Origin: Phenylobacterium deserti
GTDB taxonomy: Bacteria > Pseudomonadota > Alphaproteobacteria > Caulobacterales > Caulobacteraceae
Direction of reading: 5' to 3'
Assembly: GCA_943332615.1 (NCBI GenBank)
Contig: CALQQB010000003.1
Coordinates: 1 to 64,000 of the forward strand
DNA: 64,000 nt
The notes under the pieces are model-generated. The model saw nothing but the letters and a program-made list of their open reading frames with translations. It ran no database searches and was not told the DNA's origin. The position numbers were made by a program, and so were the translations under genes. Below are positions 43,112 through 54,179 of this stretch, in pieces; the first letter of the stretch is position 1, and each line of letters starts with the position of its first letter.

Positions 43112-43144
43112 AAAAAAGGGCGGCCGCGTCGCTGCGGCCGCCCC
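43112..43144 (-). terminator. Terminator of the TonB-dependent receptor gene
   Basis: On the minus strand GGGGCGGCCGCAGCGACGCG can fold with the following GGCCGCCC into a long GC stem, ending in TTTTTTG. It starts 24 bp after the receptor stop. Confidence 0.9.
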
Positions 43145-43167
43145 TTCGTCGTGTCGGATCCTGTCGC

Positions 43168-45660
43168 CTAGAACTGTGCGTGCAGGGTCGCGATGAACGT
43201 CCGACGGTAGCCCGGTTGACCGAGCGCGGTGCCCGTCAGGTTCGGGGTGATGTCGCCGAGGTAGCGCTTGTCGAAGGCGTTGCGCAGGTTGAGCTGCACG
43301 TAGGTGTCCTTCAGCGGCATGTTATCGAACGCGGCCAGCTTGCTGATGTTGAAGCGCACATCGAAGTCGATGAGCTGGTAGCCGCGGAATTTCTCCGTGT
43401 TGACCAGGTTCGTGTAGCGCTCGCCGACCCACTTGGCCTGGGCCCCGAGGCTCAGGAATTCAAAGGGCTCATACTGGACGCGGGCGCCGCCCTGGTTCTG
43501 CGGGGTTTCGTAGATGTGCTTGCCCTTGGTGGGCAGCACGCCGGCGACCGCGTTCGGGATGTCCTGCAGAATCTCGGTGTCGATGAATGAGTACGACGCC
43601 GTGAAGCTCAGGTTATCGGCCGGCTTGAAGCCCAGTTGAGCGTCGAAGCCCTTGTTCCGCACGTCGCCGACGTTCTGCGAGAAGGCGACGCCCGAGGGCT
43701 CGTCCAGGACGCGCTCGATGCGGTTGTGGAAGTCGGTCTGATAGATCGCCGCCGACAGCAGGAAGTTGCTGGTCTGGTAGCGCACGCCCAGGTCGTAGGT
43801 GTCGCTGGTTTCCGGGCCCGGATCGACGAGGATCTGGTCGTAGAGGTCGTCGGTCCGCGGCACCGAGAGGGTCTTGGCGTAGCTGACGTAGGCCGACACG
43901 CTGTCGGTGAAGTCGTAGCTCACGCCCAGGTTCGGCAGGATCTTGTCGTACTTGCGCGTGAACTTGCGCGGCTGGCCGTAGCGCAGGGTCGCCGCCGAGT
44001 TCAGCGTCGCCGCCGGGAAGGTGACCAGCGGCTTGCCCGTACCGTCGTTTGTGCCCGGGACCGGGGTGCCGATCTGGGTCGTGCAGTAGGCGTTGAACGT
44101 GTTTTGCTGGTAGCAGAAGTTGTTCAACTCGCGCTTGAAGAAGGGCGCGCGGACGCCGACGTTGAGCAGCAGCTTGTCCTCGACGAACCGGCCGCGATAT
44201 TCGGCGGAGACTTGGTTCAGCAACGCGATCGACAGGCGGTCGCGGCGGCGCAGATTGGTGCCGTCGGGCAGCGTCACCTGGTCGCCTTGGCCGTCCTTGC
44301 CGCCGAACACGTTCATGGCCTTGCCGTTCTGGTCGAAGAACCCGACGTCGCCGGTCTGGCGGTGAGCGGCGCGGTCGAAGGTGTAGGCTAGGCGGACGCT
44401 CTGGTTGTCGGCGAACTTCCAGATCAGCGACGAGCTGACGCCGTAGCGGCGCGTGTTCGTCGTGTTGGGCCGGTAAAGGTAGACGCGGTCCAGGATATCG
44501 CCGTCGCCGTTCAGGTCGACGCCCGCCGCCGTGGTGTTGCCGCGCAACTGGGCATCGGTTTCCGGGAAGACCTGAGCGCCGCCCCCGTTGGCCAGCACGT
44601 ACTGGAACGACGGGTCGATGGTCAGGGTCAGGTCATGGCCGAGATTCCACCTCGACAGGCCACGGATGTTGCCGGTGTTCGAGGGGTTGATGTTGAAGTT
44701 GTAGAAGCCGGTCGGGCACAGGAACGCCCCGGCGTTATCGACCTGAGCCCCGGCGCCTGGCGTGGGCCGCGGGCAGGCTGTCACACTGACGAGGCTGGTG
44801 TCCGGTAGGCCCGCAGCCGTCACGCCCTGGCGTGCGAAAGTGGTAAGGCTCAGGCGGTTGATGAAGTTGTTCCGGTTTTCGTTGTAGTTGAAGATCAGGC
44901 TGGCTTCGCCGATGTCGCCGAAGTTTTGATCGATCCGCGCATTGAACTGCGTCTTCTGAATCTTGCCCTCGGGCGAGATTGGCGAGTTGTGCGGCTTGAC
45001 CAGGTCGTTGCGCGTATAGACACCCGAAATCCACATCCGGGTGCCGAACGGTCCGATCTCGCCGCTTTCGATCGTGCCGTAGTAGCGCCGGAAGTCGCTA
45101 CCGCCGGCGGCCACTTCGGCGCGGATGCCAAAGTCCTTTGAGGCGCGCTTGGTGACATAGTTGATCGTGCCGCCGGCGGCCGCGGCCGTCGGGCTGTCCA
45201 CGTCGGTGGTGCCGAGGTTGACGGTGGCCTGGGCGATCAGGTCGGACTCAAGCTGCTGGTTCGGGAAGATGGCGTAGTTGCCGCTGTCATTCAGCGGGAC
45301 GCCGTCCTGGATCAGGGCGACGCGCTGGCTGTCGAAACCGCGGATGACCACGTCGCCGCCGGCCGAGCCGTAGGCGTCGTTGTTGGTGAAGTTCACGCCG
45401 GGCAGCAGGTTGATCGCGTCCAGGATCGTGCCGCCGGGCGCTTGCCGGCTGATGAATTCCGAGGTGATCGAGGCCCGGGACTTCGGCTCTTCGATCGCCA
45501 CGATGGCGCCGTCGAGGTTCTTCGGCCCGGTGCTGCCCGTGACTACCAGTTCTTCGACGATCGTGGTGCCGGTGGATTGCGCCATCGCCTGGCTCGCCAG
45601 CAGCAGGCCGGTGGCCAGCGCGGTCGTCGCGCAAAGCGCGCGGCTCAGTTTGATATTCAT
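43168..45660 (-). CDS. TonB-dependent receptor
   Basis: 830 residues. Outer-membrane active transporter. Signal peptide MNIKLSRALCATTALATGLL with AMAQ cleavage; TonB box EELVVTG at about residue 36; plug domain GTILDAINLLPGVNF, VVIRGFDSQRVALIQDGVPL; beta-barrel to the C-terminal aromatic ATLHAQF. AAGGGG is eight bases upstream of the ATG. Barrel has a SGLY-type plug-barrel organisation of the general Fe/siderophore or small-molecule class. Substrate is not predictable; no dedicated ABC importer is nearby. Confidence 0.93.
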   Translation of the reverse strand: MNIKLSRALCATTALATGLLLASQAMAQSTGTTIVEELVVTGSTGPKNLDGAIVAIEEPKSRASITSEFISRQAPGGTILDAINLLPGVNFTNNDAYGSAGGDVVIRGFDSQRVALIQDGVPLNDSGNYAIFPNQQLESDLIAQATVNLGTTDVDSPTAAAAGGTINYVTKRASKDFGIRAEVAAGGSDFRRYYGTIESGEIGPFGTRMWISGVYTRNDLVKPHNSPISPEGKIQKTQFNARIDQNFGDIGEASLIFNYNENRNNFINRLSLTTFARQGVTAAGLPDTSLVSVTACPRPTPGAGAQVDNAGAFLCPTGFYNFNINPSNTGNIRGLSRWNLGHDLTLTIDPSFQYVLANGGGAQVFPETDAQLRGNTTAAGVDLNGDGDILDRVYLYRPNTTNTRRYGVSSSLIWKFADNQSVRLAYTFDRAAHRQTGDVGFFDQNGKAMNVFGGKDGQGDQVTLPDGTNLRRRDRLSIALLNQVSAEYRGRFVEDKLLLNVGVRAPFFKRELNNFCYQQNTFNAYCTTQIGTPVPGTNDGTGKPLVTFPAATLNSAATLRYGQPRKFTRKYDKILPNLGVSYDFTDSVSAYVSYAKTLSVPRTDDLYDQILVDPGPETSDTYDLGVRYQTSNFLLSAAIYQTDFHNRIERVLDEPSGVAFSQNVGDVRNKGFDAQLGFKPADNLSFTASYSFIDTEILQDIPNAVAGVLPTKGKHIYETPQNQGGARVQYEPFEFLSLGAQAKWVGERYTNLVNTEKFRGYQLIDFDVRFNISKLAAFDNMPLKDTYVQLNLRNAFDKRYLGDITPNLTGTALGQPGYRRTFIATLHAQF

Positions 45661-45874
45661 TCAGCAGACCCCTTGTCGCGGACCCGATCCGAGGAAGCCA
45701 CCCTTGCCGGTGGCCCCCTTTGAGTCCCAGTTTTGCCCCTATAGCGCGGAAAACGGGGTCGTTGGTGACGGTTTTGCTACGGTCGGCAGGAGACTGTCAC
45801 AGTGCGGCGAATTGGCATCAGTGTGCTTGCGATCGGTTCGGGGGCGGTTAGGGTCCGCGGCCTTCGAGGGATGA

Positions 45875-47419
45875 ATGTCGCAAAGCCTTAAGCCGCAAGG
45901 GACCGAGCTGCGCGCCGCGGTCCTGCTGACCCTGGCCCTGGCGTTCGCCCGGCTGGTCGCGCTCTTCAAGTCCCCGCTCGAACTGTATCCGGACGAGGCC
46001 CAGTACTGGCTTTGGTCGCGCACCCTGGACTTCGGCTACTATTCCAAGCCGCCGGTGATCGCCTGGTCGATCTGGGCGACCACGGCCCTGGGCGGCGATA
46101 CCGAGCCCTGGGTACGGTTGTCGGCGGTGCTGTTCCAGGCCGGGGCGGCCCTCGTCGCCTTCCTCATCGGGCGGCGGCTCTATGGGGCTGCGACCGGGCT
46201 GGCGGCGGCGGCGCTCTATGGGCTGATGCCGGGCGTGCAGTTGTCAGCCCTGGTCGCCGCCACTGATGCGCCACTGCTGTTCTTTCTCAGCCTGACGATC
46301 CTGGCCTATGTGATCCTGCTGGGGGGGCCGGCCCGCCGCGTCGCCGTCGCCGTCGCTATGGGGCTGGGCGCGGCCCTGGGGCTGGCCTTCCTGTCGAAGT
46401 ATGCGGCCGTCTATTTCGTCATCGGCCTGATCCTGCACCTGGCAGTCTCGAAGACCGCGCGGGCGGCGTGGAGCCTGCCCACAGCAGCCGCGGCCGCCTT
46501 GGCCTTCGCCGTCATCGTGGCCCCCAACGTCTTCTGGAACGCCGCCCACGGCTTCGCCACCCTGCAGCACACCGCCGCCAACGCCGCCTGGAACGGCGTG
46601 CAGCTGTTCAACCTGGCCGCCGCCGGGGCCTTTCTGGCCTCGCAGTTCGGGGTGTTCGGACCGATCCCGCTGGGCGCGCTGATCGCGGGGACCGCGCTGG
46701 CGATCTTGCGGCGGCGGCTCTCAGCCCACGACCTGATGCTGCTCTGCTTCACCCTGCCGCCCCTGGTGATCGTCACCGCTCAGGCCTTCATCAGCCGCGC
46801 CAACGCCAACTGGTCTGGGGCGGGCTATCTCGCGGGCGCGATCCTGGTCGCGGCCTGGCTGGTTCGCTGGCGGGCGCGCCGCTTGCTGATCGCGGCGCTG
46901 GCGATCCAGGCCGCGCTCGCTGCCTTTTTCCTGGTGGGCGTAGTCTCGCCCTCGGTGGCGGACAAGGCGGGCCTTTCCAACGGATTGAAGCGGGCGCGCG
47001 GCTGGTCGGAGACGACCGACCTGATCCTGAACCGCGCCGAGCGCGAGCCAGGGCTCACCGCCATCGCCGTCAACAACCGCTTCCTGTTCTATGCGGTCAG
47101 CTACTACGGCCGCGACCGCCTTGGTGGCGAGGCTCCGCCTCTAGTGAGCTGGCTGCTCATGGACGGTCCGCGTAACCAGGCCGAAACGGCTGCACCGCTG
47201 ACGCCGACGATCGGCCAGCGGGTGCTGATGGTATCCTACGAGGGCTGGCGGCGGGCCGAAATGGAGGCCGACTTCGCCAAGGCCCGGGACCTGGAGATCG
47301 GCAGCGTCTGGCTGGATCGACGGCACAAGCGCAAGGTCGAGATGTTCGTCGGCCAGGGCTTCGCGCCCCGCCCGCGCAACGCCCTTAGTGGGCTTCCTGA
47401 CCGCCCCACACCACCCTGA
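45875..47419 (+). CDS. GT39-type membrane glycosyltransferase (ArnT/PMT-like)
   Basis: 514 residues from ATG 45875 (GAGGG upstream). Integral membrane transferase using a polyprenyl-phosphate sugar. The first luminal loop has the acidic motif LYPDEAQYWLWSRTLDFGYY and SKPPVIAW. Around ten hydrophobic segments follow, e.g. AGAALVAFLIGRRLYG and FLSLTILAYVILLGG. A soluble C-terminal domain includes NRFLFYAVSYYGRDRLGG. Acceptor unknown (lipid A, glycan or protein). It is divergent from the receptor and overlaps msrA tail to tail by 35 bp. Confidence 0.88.
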   Translation: MSQSLKPQGTELRAAVLLTLALAFARLVALFKSPLELYPDEAQYWLWSRTLDFGYYSKPPVIAWSIWATTALGGDTEPWVRLSAVLFQAGAALVAFLIGRRLYGAATGLAAAALYGLMPGVQLSALVAATDAPLLFFLSLTILAYVILLGGPARRVAVAVAMGLGAALGLAFLSKYAAVYFVIGLILHLAVSKTARAAWSLPTAAAAALAFAVIVAPNVFWNAAHGFATLQHTAANAAWNGVQLFNLAAAGAFLASQFGVFGPIPLGALIAGTALAILRRRLSAHDLMLLCFTLPPLVIVTAQAFISRANANWSGAGYLAGAILVAAWLVRWRARRLLIAALAIQAALAAFFLVGVVSPSVADKAGLSNGLKRARGWSETTDLILNRAEREPGLTAIAVNNRFLFYAVSYYGRDRLGGEAPPLVSWLLMDGPRNQAETAAPLTPTIGQRVLMVSYEGWRRAEMEADFAKARDLEIGSVWLDRRHKRKVEMFVGQGFAPRPRNALSGLPDRPTPP

Positions 47420-47990
47420 GCGCCTGGGGCCGACCGCAGCCGATCCGGTAGCGTTCATAGGCCACGGGATTCTTCTTGTAGTAGTCCTGATGGTAGCCTT
47501 CGGCGTTGTAGAACGCGACCGTCGGGCGGGTGGCCACGGTGATCTTCGCCCCCAGCTGCTTCTCGTACCTGGCCCGCGCCGCCTCGGCCACGGCGCGCTC
47601 ATCCGGCGACGAGGTGAAGACGGCCAGCCTGTAGGACGGGCCCTTGTCGCAGATCTGGCCGTAGGGGTCGGTGGGATCGATGTGGTGGTAGTAGCTGTCC
47701 ACCAGCTGGGCATAGCTGATCTTGGCCGGGTCGTAGGTGACCCGCACCGCCTCCAGGTGGCCGGTGTGGTTCTCGTAGCTCGGATTGGTGCTGGCCCCGC
47801 CGGAATAGCCGGAGACGGCGTCGACCACCCCCGGCGTGGTTTCGAAGCCTTTCTCCATCGACCAGAAACAGCCCCCCGCGAAGACTGCGGTCCTGAGGCC
47901 CGAAGCGGCGGTGGCCGCACTGGCGGCCAGGGCGATGGCCACAGCGGTGACGCCAAGAGCAAAGATTTTCCGTGATTCTAAAGTGTTCAT
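47385..47990 (-). CDS. msrA: Peptide-methionine (S)-S-oxide reductase, exported
   Basis: 201 residues from ATG 47990, which begins a signal sequence (MNTLESRKIFALGVTAVAIA, cleavage near ATAA). Repairs methionine-S-sulfoxide. Catalytic Cys in AVFAGGCFWSMEKGFE, then VSGYSGGASTNPSYENHTGH, HHIDPTDPYGQICDKG and a resolving Cys near the end (YRIGCGRPQ). The export signal suggests a periplasmic MsrA. No msrB adjoins it. Confidence 0.93.
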   Translation of the reverse strand: MNTLESRKIFALGVTAVAIALAASAATAASGLRTAVFAGGCFWSMEKGFETTPGVVDAVSGYSGGASTNPSYENHTGHLEAVRVTYDPAKISYAQLVDSYYHHIDPTDPYGQICDKGPSYRLAVFTSSPDERAVAEAARARYEKQLGAKITVATRPTVAFYNAEGYHQDYYKKNPVAYERYRIGCGRPQALRVVWGGQEAH

Positions 47991-48101
47991 AGACACAGGA
48001 TTCCTCGCCTCTTGCCCGGCCGGCAAGCGCCAATGCGGCTGATACGCTGCGAACCCTGTGGCGGCTTCAAGGCCAAGGCCCGAATCCTGGGCTCCCTTCC
48101 G

Positions 48102-48968
48102 TCACCCGACGTCGAACTTGTCCGCGCGCCTGCGGCCGAACAGCATCCGGCTCTCCAGCCGGCCGCGCAGGCCGGCGTAGTAGGCGTTGAGGAAGGTCCG
48201 GTCGGCGATGTCGGTCGGGCCCGCCCAGCCGATCTTGGCGCGGATGCGGGCGGCCACCTCGGCGATGGCCTTGCGGTCGCCGCCGCGGATCACCGCCTCC
48301 AAGACGTGCAGCTCCTTGATGCCATAGGCGTCGAGCTGGGCCGGGGCGAAAGCCAGCCCCTGCGACGCCGTCCGCTCAGTGTCGGCCAGGTCGGGTTGCA
48401 GCAGCACCTTCGGCGCCTTCACCACCAGGGTCCCGGCGACCAGGTCGCCCAGCCGGCGGCGGTCGCGGTTGAACAGCGGGAAGATCACGAACACCCCGCT
48501 CCAGATGGCGCCCAGGCCGATCAGGGCCGCGTCCACCCCCTCGCCCCGCGCCAGCCAGAAGGTCAGGGGCAGGAACACCTCCACCTCGCGCAGCGCGTTG
48601 CGGGCGAAGACCGCGTCGGTGGTCAGCCGCCCGCCGTCGGCGGCGATCACCCGCAGGCCCATGATCCGCTTGCCGGGCGTGGCGGCGCGCGGCTGGATCT
48701 CGAAGACCAGGAAGTAGCCGTTGCGAATGATGAAGCCGCCCAGCAGCCAGATGACAGTGAGCGCCTCCTGGCCTCCGGAGGCCTTGGTCACGAACACCAG
48801 GATCAGGGCGACGACGCTCATCGCGATCAGACCCCCAGTGAGGAACAGGAAGTCCAGCAGCATGGCGGCGAACCGCTCGGCATAGCTGCCGACCCGCAGG
48901 CGCAGGTCGATGCCCTCGGGCGTCACCAGGGTGCGCCCAACCGGCTCGGCGAGGCCCGGTCGGCTCAT
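48102..48968 (-). CDS. RDD family membrane protein
   Basis: 288 residues from ATG 48968, overlapping the SpoIIM stop (ATGA). Start MSRPGLAEPVGRTLVTPEGI. The RDD domain has VGSYAERFAAMLLDFLFLTG (the R and D residues), LIAMSVVALILVFV, and IIRNGYFLVFEIQPRAATPG with GKRIMGLRVI. The soluble C-terminus contains DRTFLNAYYAGLRGRLESR. Last gene of the MoxR operon; partner of the SpoIIM-like protein in many genomes, function unknown. Confidence 0.88.
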   Translation of the reverse strand: MSRPGLAEPVGRTLVTPEGIDLRLRVGSYAERFAAMLLDFLFLTGGLIAMSVVALILVFVTKASGGQEALTVIWLLGGFIIRNGYFLVFEIQPRAATPGKRIMGLRVIAADGGRLTTDAVFARNALREVEVFLPLTFWLARGEGVDAALIGLGAIWSGVFVIFPLFNRDRRRLGDLVAGTLVVKAPKVLLQPDLADTERTASQGLAFAPAQLDAYGIKELHVLEAVIRGGDRKAIAEVAARIRAKIGWAGPTDIADRTFLNAYYAGLRGRLESRMLFGRRRADKFDVG

Positions 48969-49963
48969 GGCGCGACCCGCCGCGGCCAGTAGAGGTAGGC
49001 CAGCCAGCCGACCAGCGTCGCGGTGGCTACGGCATAGCGCGCGAGGTCGTTCTGGATCAGCTGGCGGCCGTAGCCTTCCAGCAGGGCGGCGCCGAACAGC
49101 ATCACCAATACGCCGGCCATCAGCGTCGCCGCGCGCCGGCCCGCCCAGGCGGCGGCGTCCATCCGCGTCCGCTCGCCCGGGAACGCCACGGCCCAACCGA
49201 TGGAGAATCCCGCCGCCCCCGCCAGCACGATGGCGAACAGCTCGGTGGCGCCATGGATCATCAGCCAGCCGGTGGCCTCGAAGCTCAGGCCTCGCGCGGC
49301 GAACAACGCCAGAAAGGCCCCCAGCATCACCCCGTTCAGCACCATCAGCGCCGCCGTCGGCAGGCAAAACATGAACCCTAGAGAGAAGGCGAAAAGCGCA
49401 ACCTGTGCATTATTTGTGAACAGGAAAGACGCCAGCGCCGACAACCCTTCCGCCGCCGAATGCGGCTTGTCGTAGAGCGTCTCGCGCAGCGCCTGGGTGG
49501 TCGCCATGGGGTCCCGCCCCGACGCCAGGCCGGGGTCCACGAAACTGTAGAACCAGTCCCCGTCGCGCCTGACAAGCACATAGGCCACGACCGCCGAGAC
49601 CGCCGAAATCACCAGCGAAATCAGAGTTTCCCGCCAAAGAGCCTGCGCCGCTGCTGGCCAGTCGTTCTGGAAGAACCGTGCCAGCCGCTCCGGCAACCGG
49701 GTCCGGGCGCCATAGACGAAGAAGTAGGCCCGGGCGCTCAGGCTCTCCAGATAGACGACCAGGCTCTGGTCCAGCGAAATGGAGCGGGCGACGGATAGAG
49801 ACGACAAAGCCTGTCGATAGAGGATCGGTATCTCGAGGATTTCGTCGCGTCCCAATTTCGCCGCGCCGGCCTTCTCGGCCTTGGCCAGCAGGATCTCCAG
49901 CCGCCGCCAGTCGGCCTCCCGCTCCGCCCGGAACCGCCAGCTCTTCAGGTGCAGTTCGGCCAT
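48965..49963 (-). CDS. Stage II sporulation protein M-like membrane protein
   Basis: 332 residues. DUF95/SpoIIM fold, here in a non-sporulating bacterium, so the name is only historical. N-terminal cytoplasmic helices with EILEIPILYRQALSSLSVAR. About six membrane segments: ETLISLVISAVSAVVAYVLV, ALFAFSLGFMFCLPTAALMV, GWLMIHGATELFAIVLAGAA, AAWAGRRAATLMAGVLVMLF. Overlaps DUF58 and RDD genes. Presumed part of the MoxR-linked envelope or protein-assembly system. Confidence 0.88.
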   Translation of the reverse strand: MAELHLKSWRFRAEREADWRRLEILLAKAEKAGAAKLGRDEILEIPILYRQALSSLSVARSISLDQSLVVYLESLSARAYFFVYGARTRLPERLARFFQNDWPAAAQALWRETLISLVISAVSAVVAYVLVRRDGDWFYSFVDPGLASGRDPMATTQALRETLYDKPHSAAEGLSALASFLFTNNAQVALFAFSLGFMFCLPTAALMVLNGVMLGAFLALFAARGLSFEATGWLMIHGATELFAIVLAGAAGFSIGWAVAFPGERTRMDAAAWAGRRAATLMAGVLVMLFGAALLEGYGRQLIQNDLARYAVATATLVGWLAYLYWPRRVAP

Positions 49964-51273
49964 CAGATGAGCCCCCGGCGCTTCACGTCGAGGTAGCCGT
50001 TGAGCAGGGAGGTCGAGAGGCCCTCGGCCGGCGCATCGATGATCTGGGCGCCCAGCCTGCGCAGCCGCGCGGCCACCTGCTCCTTGTGCTTTAGCAGCCG
50101 CTCGGCGACCACGGCGCGGGATACGTCCGCCGGCTCACGCGGCTCGCGGGTCACGAACGCCTCCAGCTCCTCGTCGCGGAACACCACGAACAGCACCAGG
50201 TGGGTGCGCATCAGCCGGGCAACGTTCTCGACCATCAGCTCGGCGCTGGTGGCGTCGGCGAAGTCGGTGAACACCACCACGATGGCGCGGCGATCCAGCC
50301 GGCCGGCCAGGGCGGTCAGGCCCAGGGTGAAGTTGGTCTCTTCGGTAGAGTAGTCTATGGCGGTGGCCAGCCGCTGCAGCAGCGGGAAGGCGGCCGGCCC
50401 GGACGCCAGGCCGCTGGCGAGGCGGGGCTTGGAGTCGAAGGCGAAGAGGCCGACCCGGTCGCCCAGCCTCAGGCTCACGAACGCCAGCAGCAGGGCGGCG
50501 TTGATCGCCCGGTCGATGCGCGGCAGTCCGGCGGCCGGCGCGCTCATCAGCCGGCCGGTGTCCAGCGCCAGCAGGACGTGGTGGTTGCGCTCGGTGCGGT
50601 ACTCGCGGCCCACCAGCTTGGCGTGGCGGGCCGACTGCTTCCAGTCGATGTCGCCCAGGTCCATGCCGGTCTGGAATTCCTTGAGCGCGTGGAAGTCCGC
50701 GCCCTCTCCCCGATCCAGCATCGGCTTGGCTCCCAGTGGCGCGTCACGGGCGAAGAGGCGCAGCGCCTGTTCCTTCACGCTGGCCACGTCTGGCGTCACC
50801 GCGACCGGCCGCGACGGCGCCTGGCGCTGCAGCCACATCAGCCCCAGCGGCCCGGTCCACCGGGCCCAGACGCCCTCGATGGATCCCTCGCCCCGACGGA
50901 TCGGCGACAGCCGCACCTCGGCCAGGGCGACGCCGTTCCGCACCGTCGCGGTCTGCCGGTCCGGCTGGGCCACCAGTCGGTCGTTGAGGCCGATGGCCAG
51001 CTCGACGGCGCGCGGCCCGCGTCCCGCGAACGCCGCGGTCAGCCGCGCCATCTCCGGCCGGCCCACGCCCATCACCCGCGGCGCCTCGGTCTCCAGGGTC
51101 AGGGTCCGGGGCGACGCCGCCAGCATCAGGTCGGCCAGCATCAGCCCCACCGCCAGCACGATCCAGGCCGCCGCCGCCGTCCACAGCCCGGGCGCGACCA
51201 CAGCCACTGCGAGCGCCGGCAGGGCGCCTACGGCCATCAGGCCGATCGCACGTCGGGTGGGGTAGAGGCGCAA
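49963..51273 (-). CDS. DUF58 domain protein
   Basis: 436 residues from TTG 51273. Starts with two hydrophobic segments ([40 protein letters not shown]). The DUF58 signature is [20 protein letters not shown] and [20 protein letters not shown]. The C-terminal von Willebrand A-like domain begins [16 protein letters not shown] and contains [17 protein letters not shown]. Works with the MoxR ATPase encoded immediately upstream. Confidence 0.9.
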   Translation of the reverse strand: MRLYPTRRAIGLMAVGALPALAVAVVAPGLWTAAAAWIVLAVGLMLADLMLAASPRTLTLETEAPRVMGVGRPEMARLTAAFAGRGPRAVELAIGLNDRLVAQPDRQTATVRNGVALAEVRLSPIRRGEGSIEGVWARWTGPLGLMWLQRQAPSRPVAVTPDVASVKEQALRLFARDAPLGAKPMLDRGEGADFHALKEFQTGMDLGDIDWKQSARHAKLVGREYRTERNHHVLLALDTGRLMSAPAAGLPRIDRAINAALLLAFVSLRLGDRVGLFAFDSKPRLASGLASGPAAFPLLQRLATAIDYSTEETNFTLGLTALAGRLDRRAIVVVFTDFADATSAELMVENVARLMRTHLVLFVVFRDEELEAFVTREPREPADVSRAVVAERLLKHKEQVAARLRRLGAQIIDAPAEGLSTSLLNGYLDVKRRGLI

Positions 51274-51279
51274 GGCCGG

Positions 51280-52222
<943 letters not shown>

Positions 52223-52236
<14 letters not shown>

Positions 52237-53461
52237 GCGTCATCTCCTCTCGCCAGTCGAACAGTTTCTTCGCCACGACCAGCAGGTCGTCACGAGTCTT
52301 GGCGGCTTCCGCCTCGACGGTCAGGGCGGAGGGCGCTGCGGCCCCACGGCGCGCCGCCAGGTCCTCCAGCCAGCGGTCCTGCATGTGCCCGCCGCCGGCC
52401 TTCAGCACCAGGGCCCGGGTCAGCGCCGCATAGGCAGGCGCTAGCTGGGCCTCCTTACGCGCCATGCGCACCAGGTCGGCGGAATTGTGTACCAGGGCCG
52501 CCGCGCCCAGGGCGAAGGGCCGTTCCCGCCGTCGCGGCTGGCCGAAGCGGGCCAGGGCGTGGAACCCCATCAGGATCGCCGCGCTCACCGCGCACAGGGT
52601 CGCCGCCAGCCAGGGCGGCTCCAGCATCAACCGGCCGAGACCCCGCCCGCGCTCGAAGCCGGCCAGCGTCACGTCAAACAGGATGGAGTTAGCCCCGCCT
52701 TCGCTCGCCGCCTGCAGGATCGCCGCACCGGCGCGGGCGGTGTCGAGGTTCGCTAGGCCCTGGTTGTTGACCAGGTCCGGGTCCGCCAGCAGCCAGACAT
52801 CAGGATGCTGGCGCGAGACCGCGAGCACAATGGCGCCGGTCTCATCGACCAGCGACGGGACCCAGCCCGCGCCCGACACCGTCTGCAATCGGTCGATCGG
52901 GCCTAGCGGCAGGGTGGTTCCGCCCGCGAAGGGGCCACCGGCGCCGCGCAGCACGGGCCGCGCCACAGCCTTGCGGTCGGCCAGCCGGGTGTCCTTGGAA
53001 TAGGCGCCGAGCAGTTTGCTGAAGTCGCCGCCGCCGAGGCCGACCTTGCGGACAAAGCCCTTGTGCAGCGGATCGGCCGCCGCCGCCCACTTCGGCAGGA
53101 TGATGAGCGTGCGCTCCGCGCCCTGGAAAGGCTTCAGCACCTCCGCCTGCTGGCTGGCGCTGGGTGTCAGGACCACCACGGCGCCCTTGAAGCCATTCGG
53201 CCAGGTGCGGCTGACCAGCACCCGCTCGTCCAGACCCTTCAGCAGGATCGGGGCCCCGGCGTAGCCGATCGCCGATTTCGAGAGCGCGTGCGCGCGGCCG
53301 TCGTTGCCACTGCGCAGGTCCGGGGCATAGGCTGACAGCACCGCGAGGGCGGCGAAGGCGACGACGCCCACCAGCACCAGAGCCAGGACCGCGCGGGCCG
53401 AGAAAAGCGGCGCGCGATCCGAACCGTCCTCGTCTCCGCCGCCGATAACCACCGTGCTCAT
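52223..53461 (-). CDS. DUF4350 domain protein
   Basis: 412 residues. Single N-terminal transmembrane segment ([20 protein letters not shown]), then an extracytoplasmic DUF4350 domain: [59 protein letters not shown] second membrane segment ([20 protein letters not shown]) precedes a cytoplasmic tail. Overlaps DUF4129 by 4 bp (ATGA). Function unknown beyond the operon. Confidence 0.86.
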
Positions 53462-54090
53462 CGCCAGCCCTCGGCGAAGGCGAAGGCCTCATAGTCCTGC
53501 CGCGCGCGACCGAATTCATCGGCGCTGGCGGCGCGGCCACCGAAAAAGGTGCGCTCCACCGCCTGGGCCAGCCGGGCAAAGGCGGCGCGCGCCTCGCCGG
53601 GCAACACGTCCAGGCCGGCGATGTCGCGGCTGGTCAGGGCGGGCCGCACGGCGCCGGGGCGGCGGGCGACGAGATCGTCGATGGAGCGGAACAGCAGCAG
53701 GTGGATCGCCGCCTCGAACTGGCCGGCGGCGGCCAGGCCATCTGCGTCCTCCAGAAGGGCGCGGGCCTGCTCCGGCTCCGGCCGCCAGTCGGGCCGCGCC
53801 TGGGCCGCGCGGCGTTTGCGGAACCAGGTCTCGGGCACGAACTCGCGCAGAATGAAGTAGGCGATCAGGGCCAGGCCGATGATCAAGCCACCCCAGAAGA
53901 CGTACCTGAGCGCCGGCCCGAAAACCTCGAGGAACTTCAGGAGCGGCTCCAGCCAGCCCGGCGGCTTCGGCTGCGGGACCGGGGCGAAATCGAATTGCAG
54001 GCCGCCAGTGTCGCGCAGCGCCTTGTGCGCCAGGGCAAGCTTTTGCTCAGCCGTCTGAGCCTCCGCCGCCGCCACGCCCGAACCCGCCAC
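53458..54090 (-). CDS. DUF4129 domain protein
   Basis: 210 residues from GTG 54090. One transmembrane segment (YVFWGGLIIGLALIAYFILR) and a cytoplasmic DUF4129 domain: LEDADGLAAAGQFEAAIHLL, LLFRSIDDLVARRPGAVRP, ALTSRDIAGLDVLPGEARAA. First gene of the six-gene run ending with the RDD gene. A possible upstream signal sequence is not seen, so the true start could lie elsewhere. Intervals of 89 bp separate it from the divergent add. Confidence 0.85.
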   Translation of the reverse strand: MAGSGVAAAEAQTAEQKLALAHKALRDTGGLQFDFAPVPQPKPPGWLEPLLKFLEVFGPALRYVFWGGLIIGLALIAYFILREFVPETWFRKRRAAQARPDWRPEPEQARALLEDADGLAAAGQFEAAIHLLLFRSIDDLVARRPGAVRPALTSRDIAGLDVLPGEARAAFARLAQAVERTFFGGRAASADEFGRARQDYEAFAFAEGWR

Positions 54091-54179
54091 TCACACCCCC
54101 AGTCGCCGTCCAAGCCTAGACCACCGCCGGGCCGTCGCAAACCTTGACGGGGACAGCGTTGACGGGGGAGGACATCGGC

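Noticed and set aside
48965-49963. Evidence of sporulation from the SpoIIM-like gene
   Set aside because: The family is widespread in non-sporulating bacteria and here belongs to the MoxR operon.
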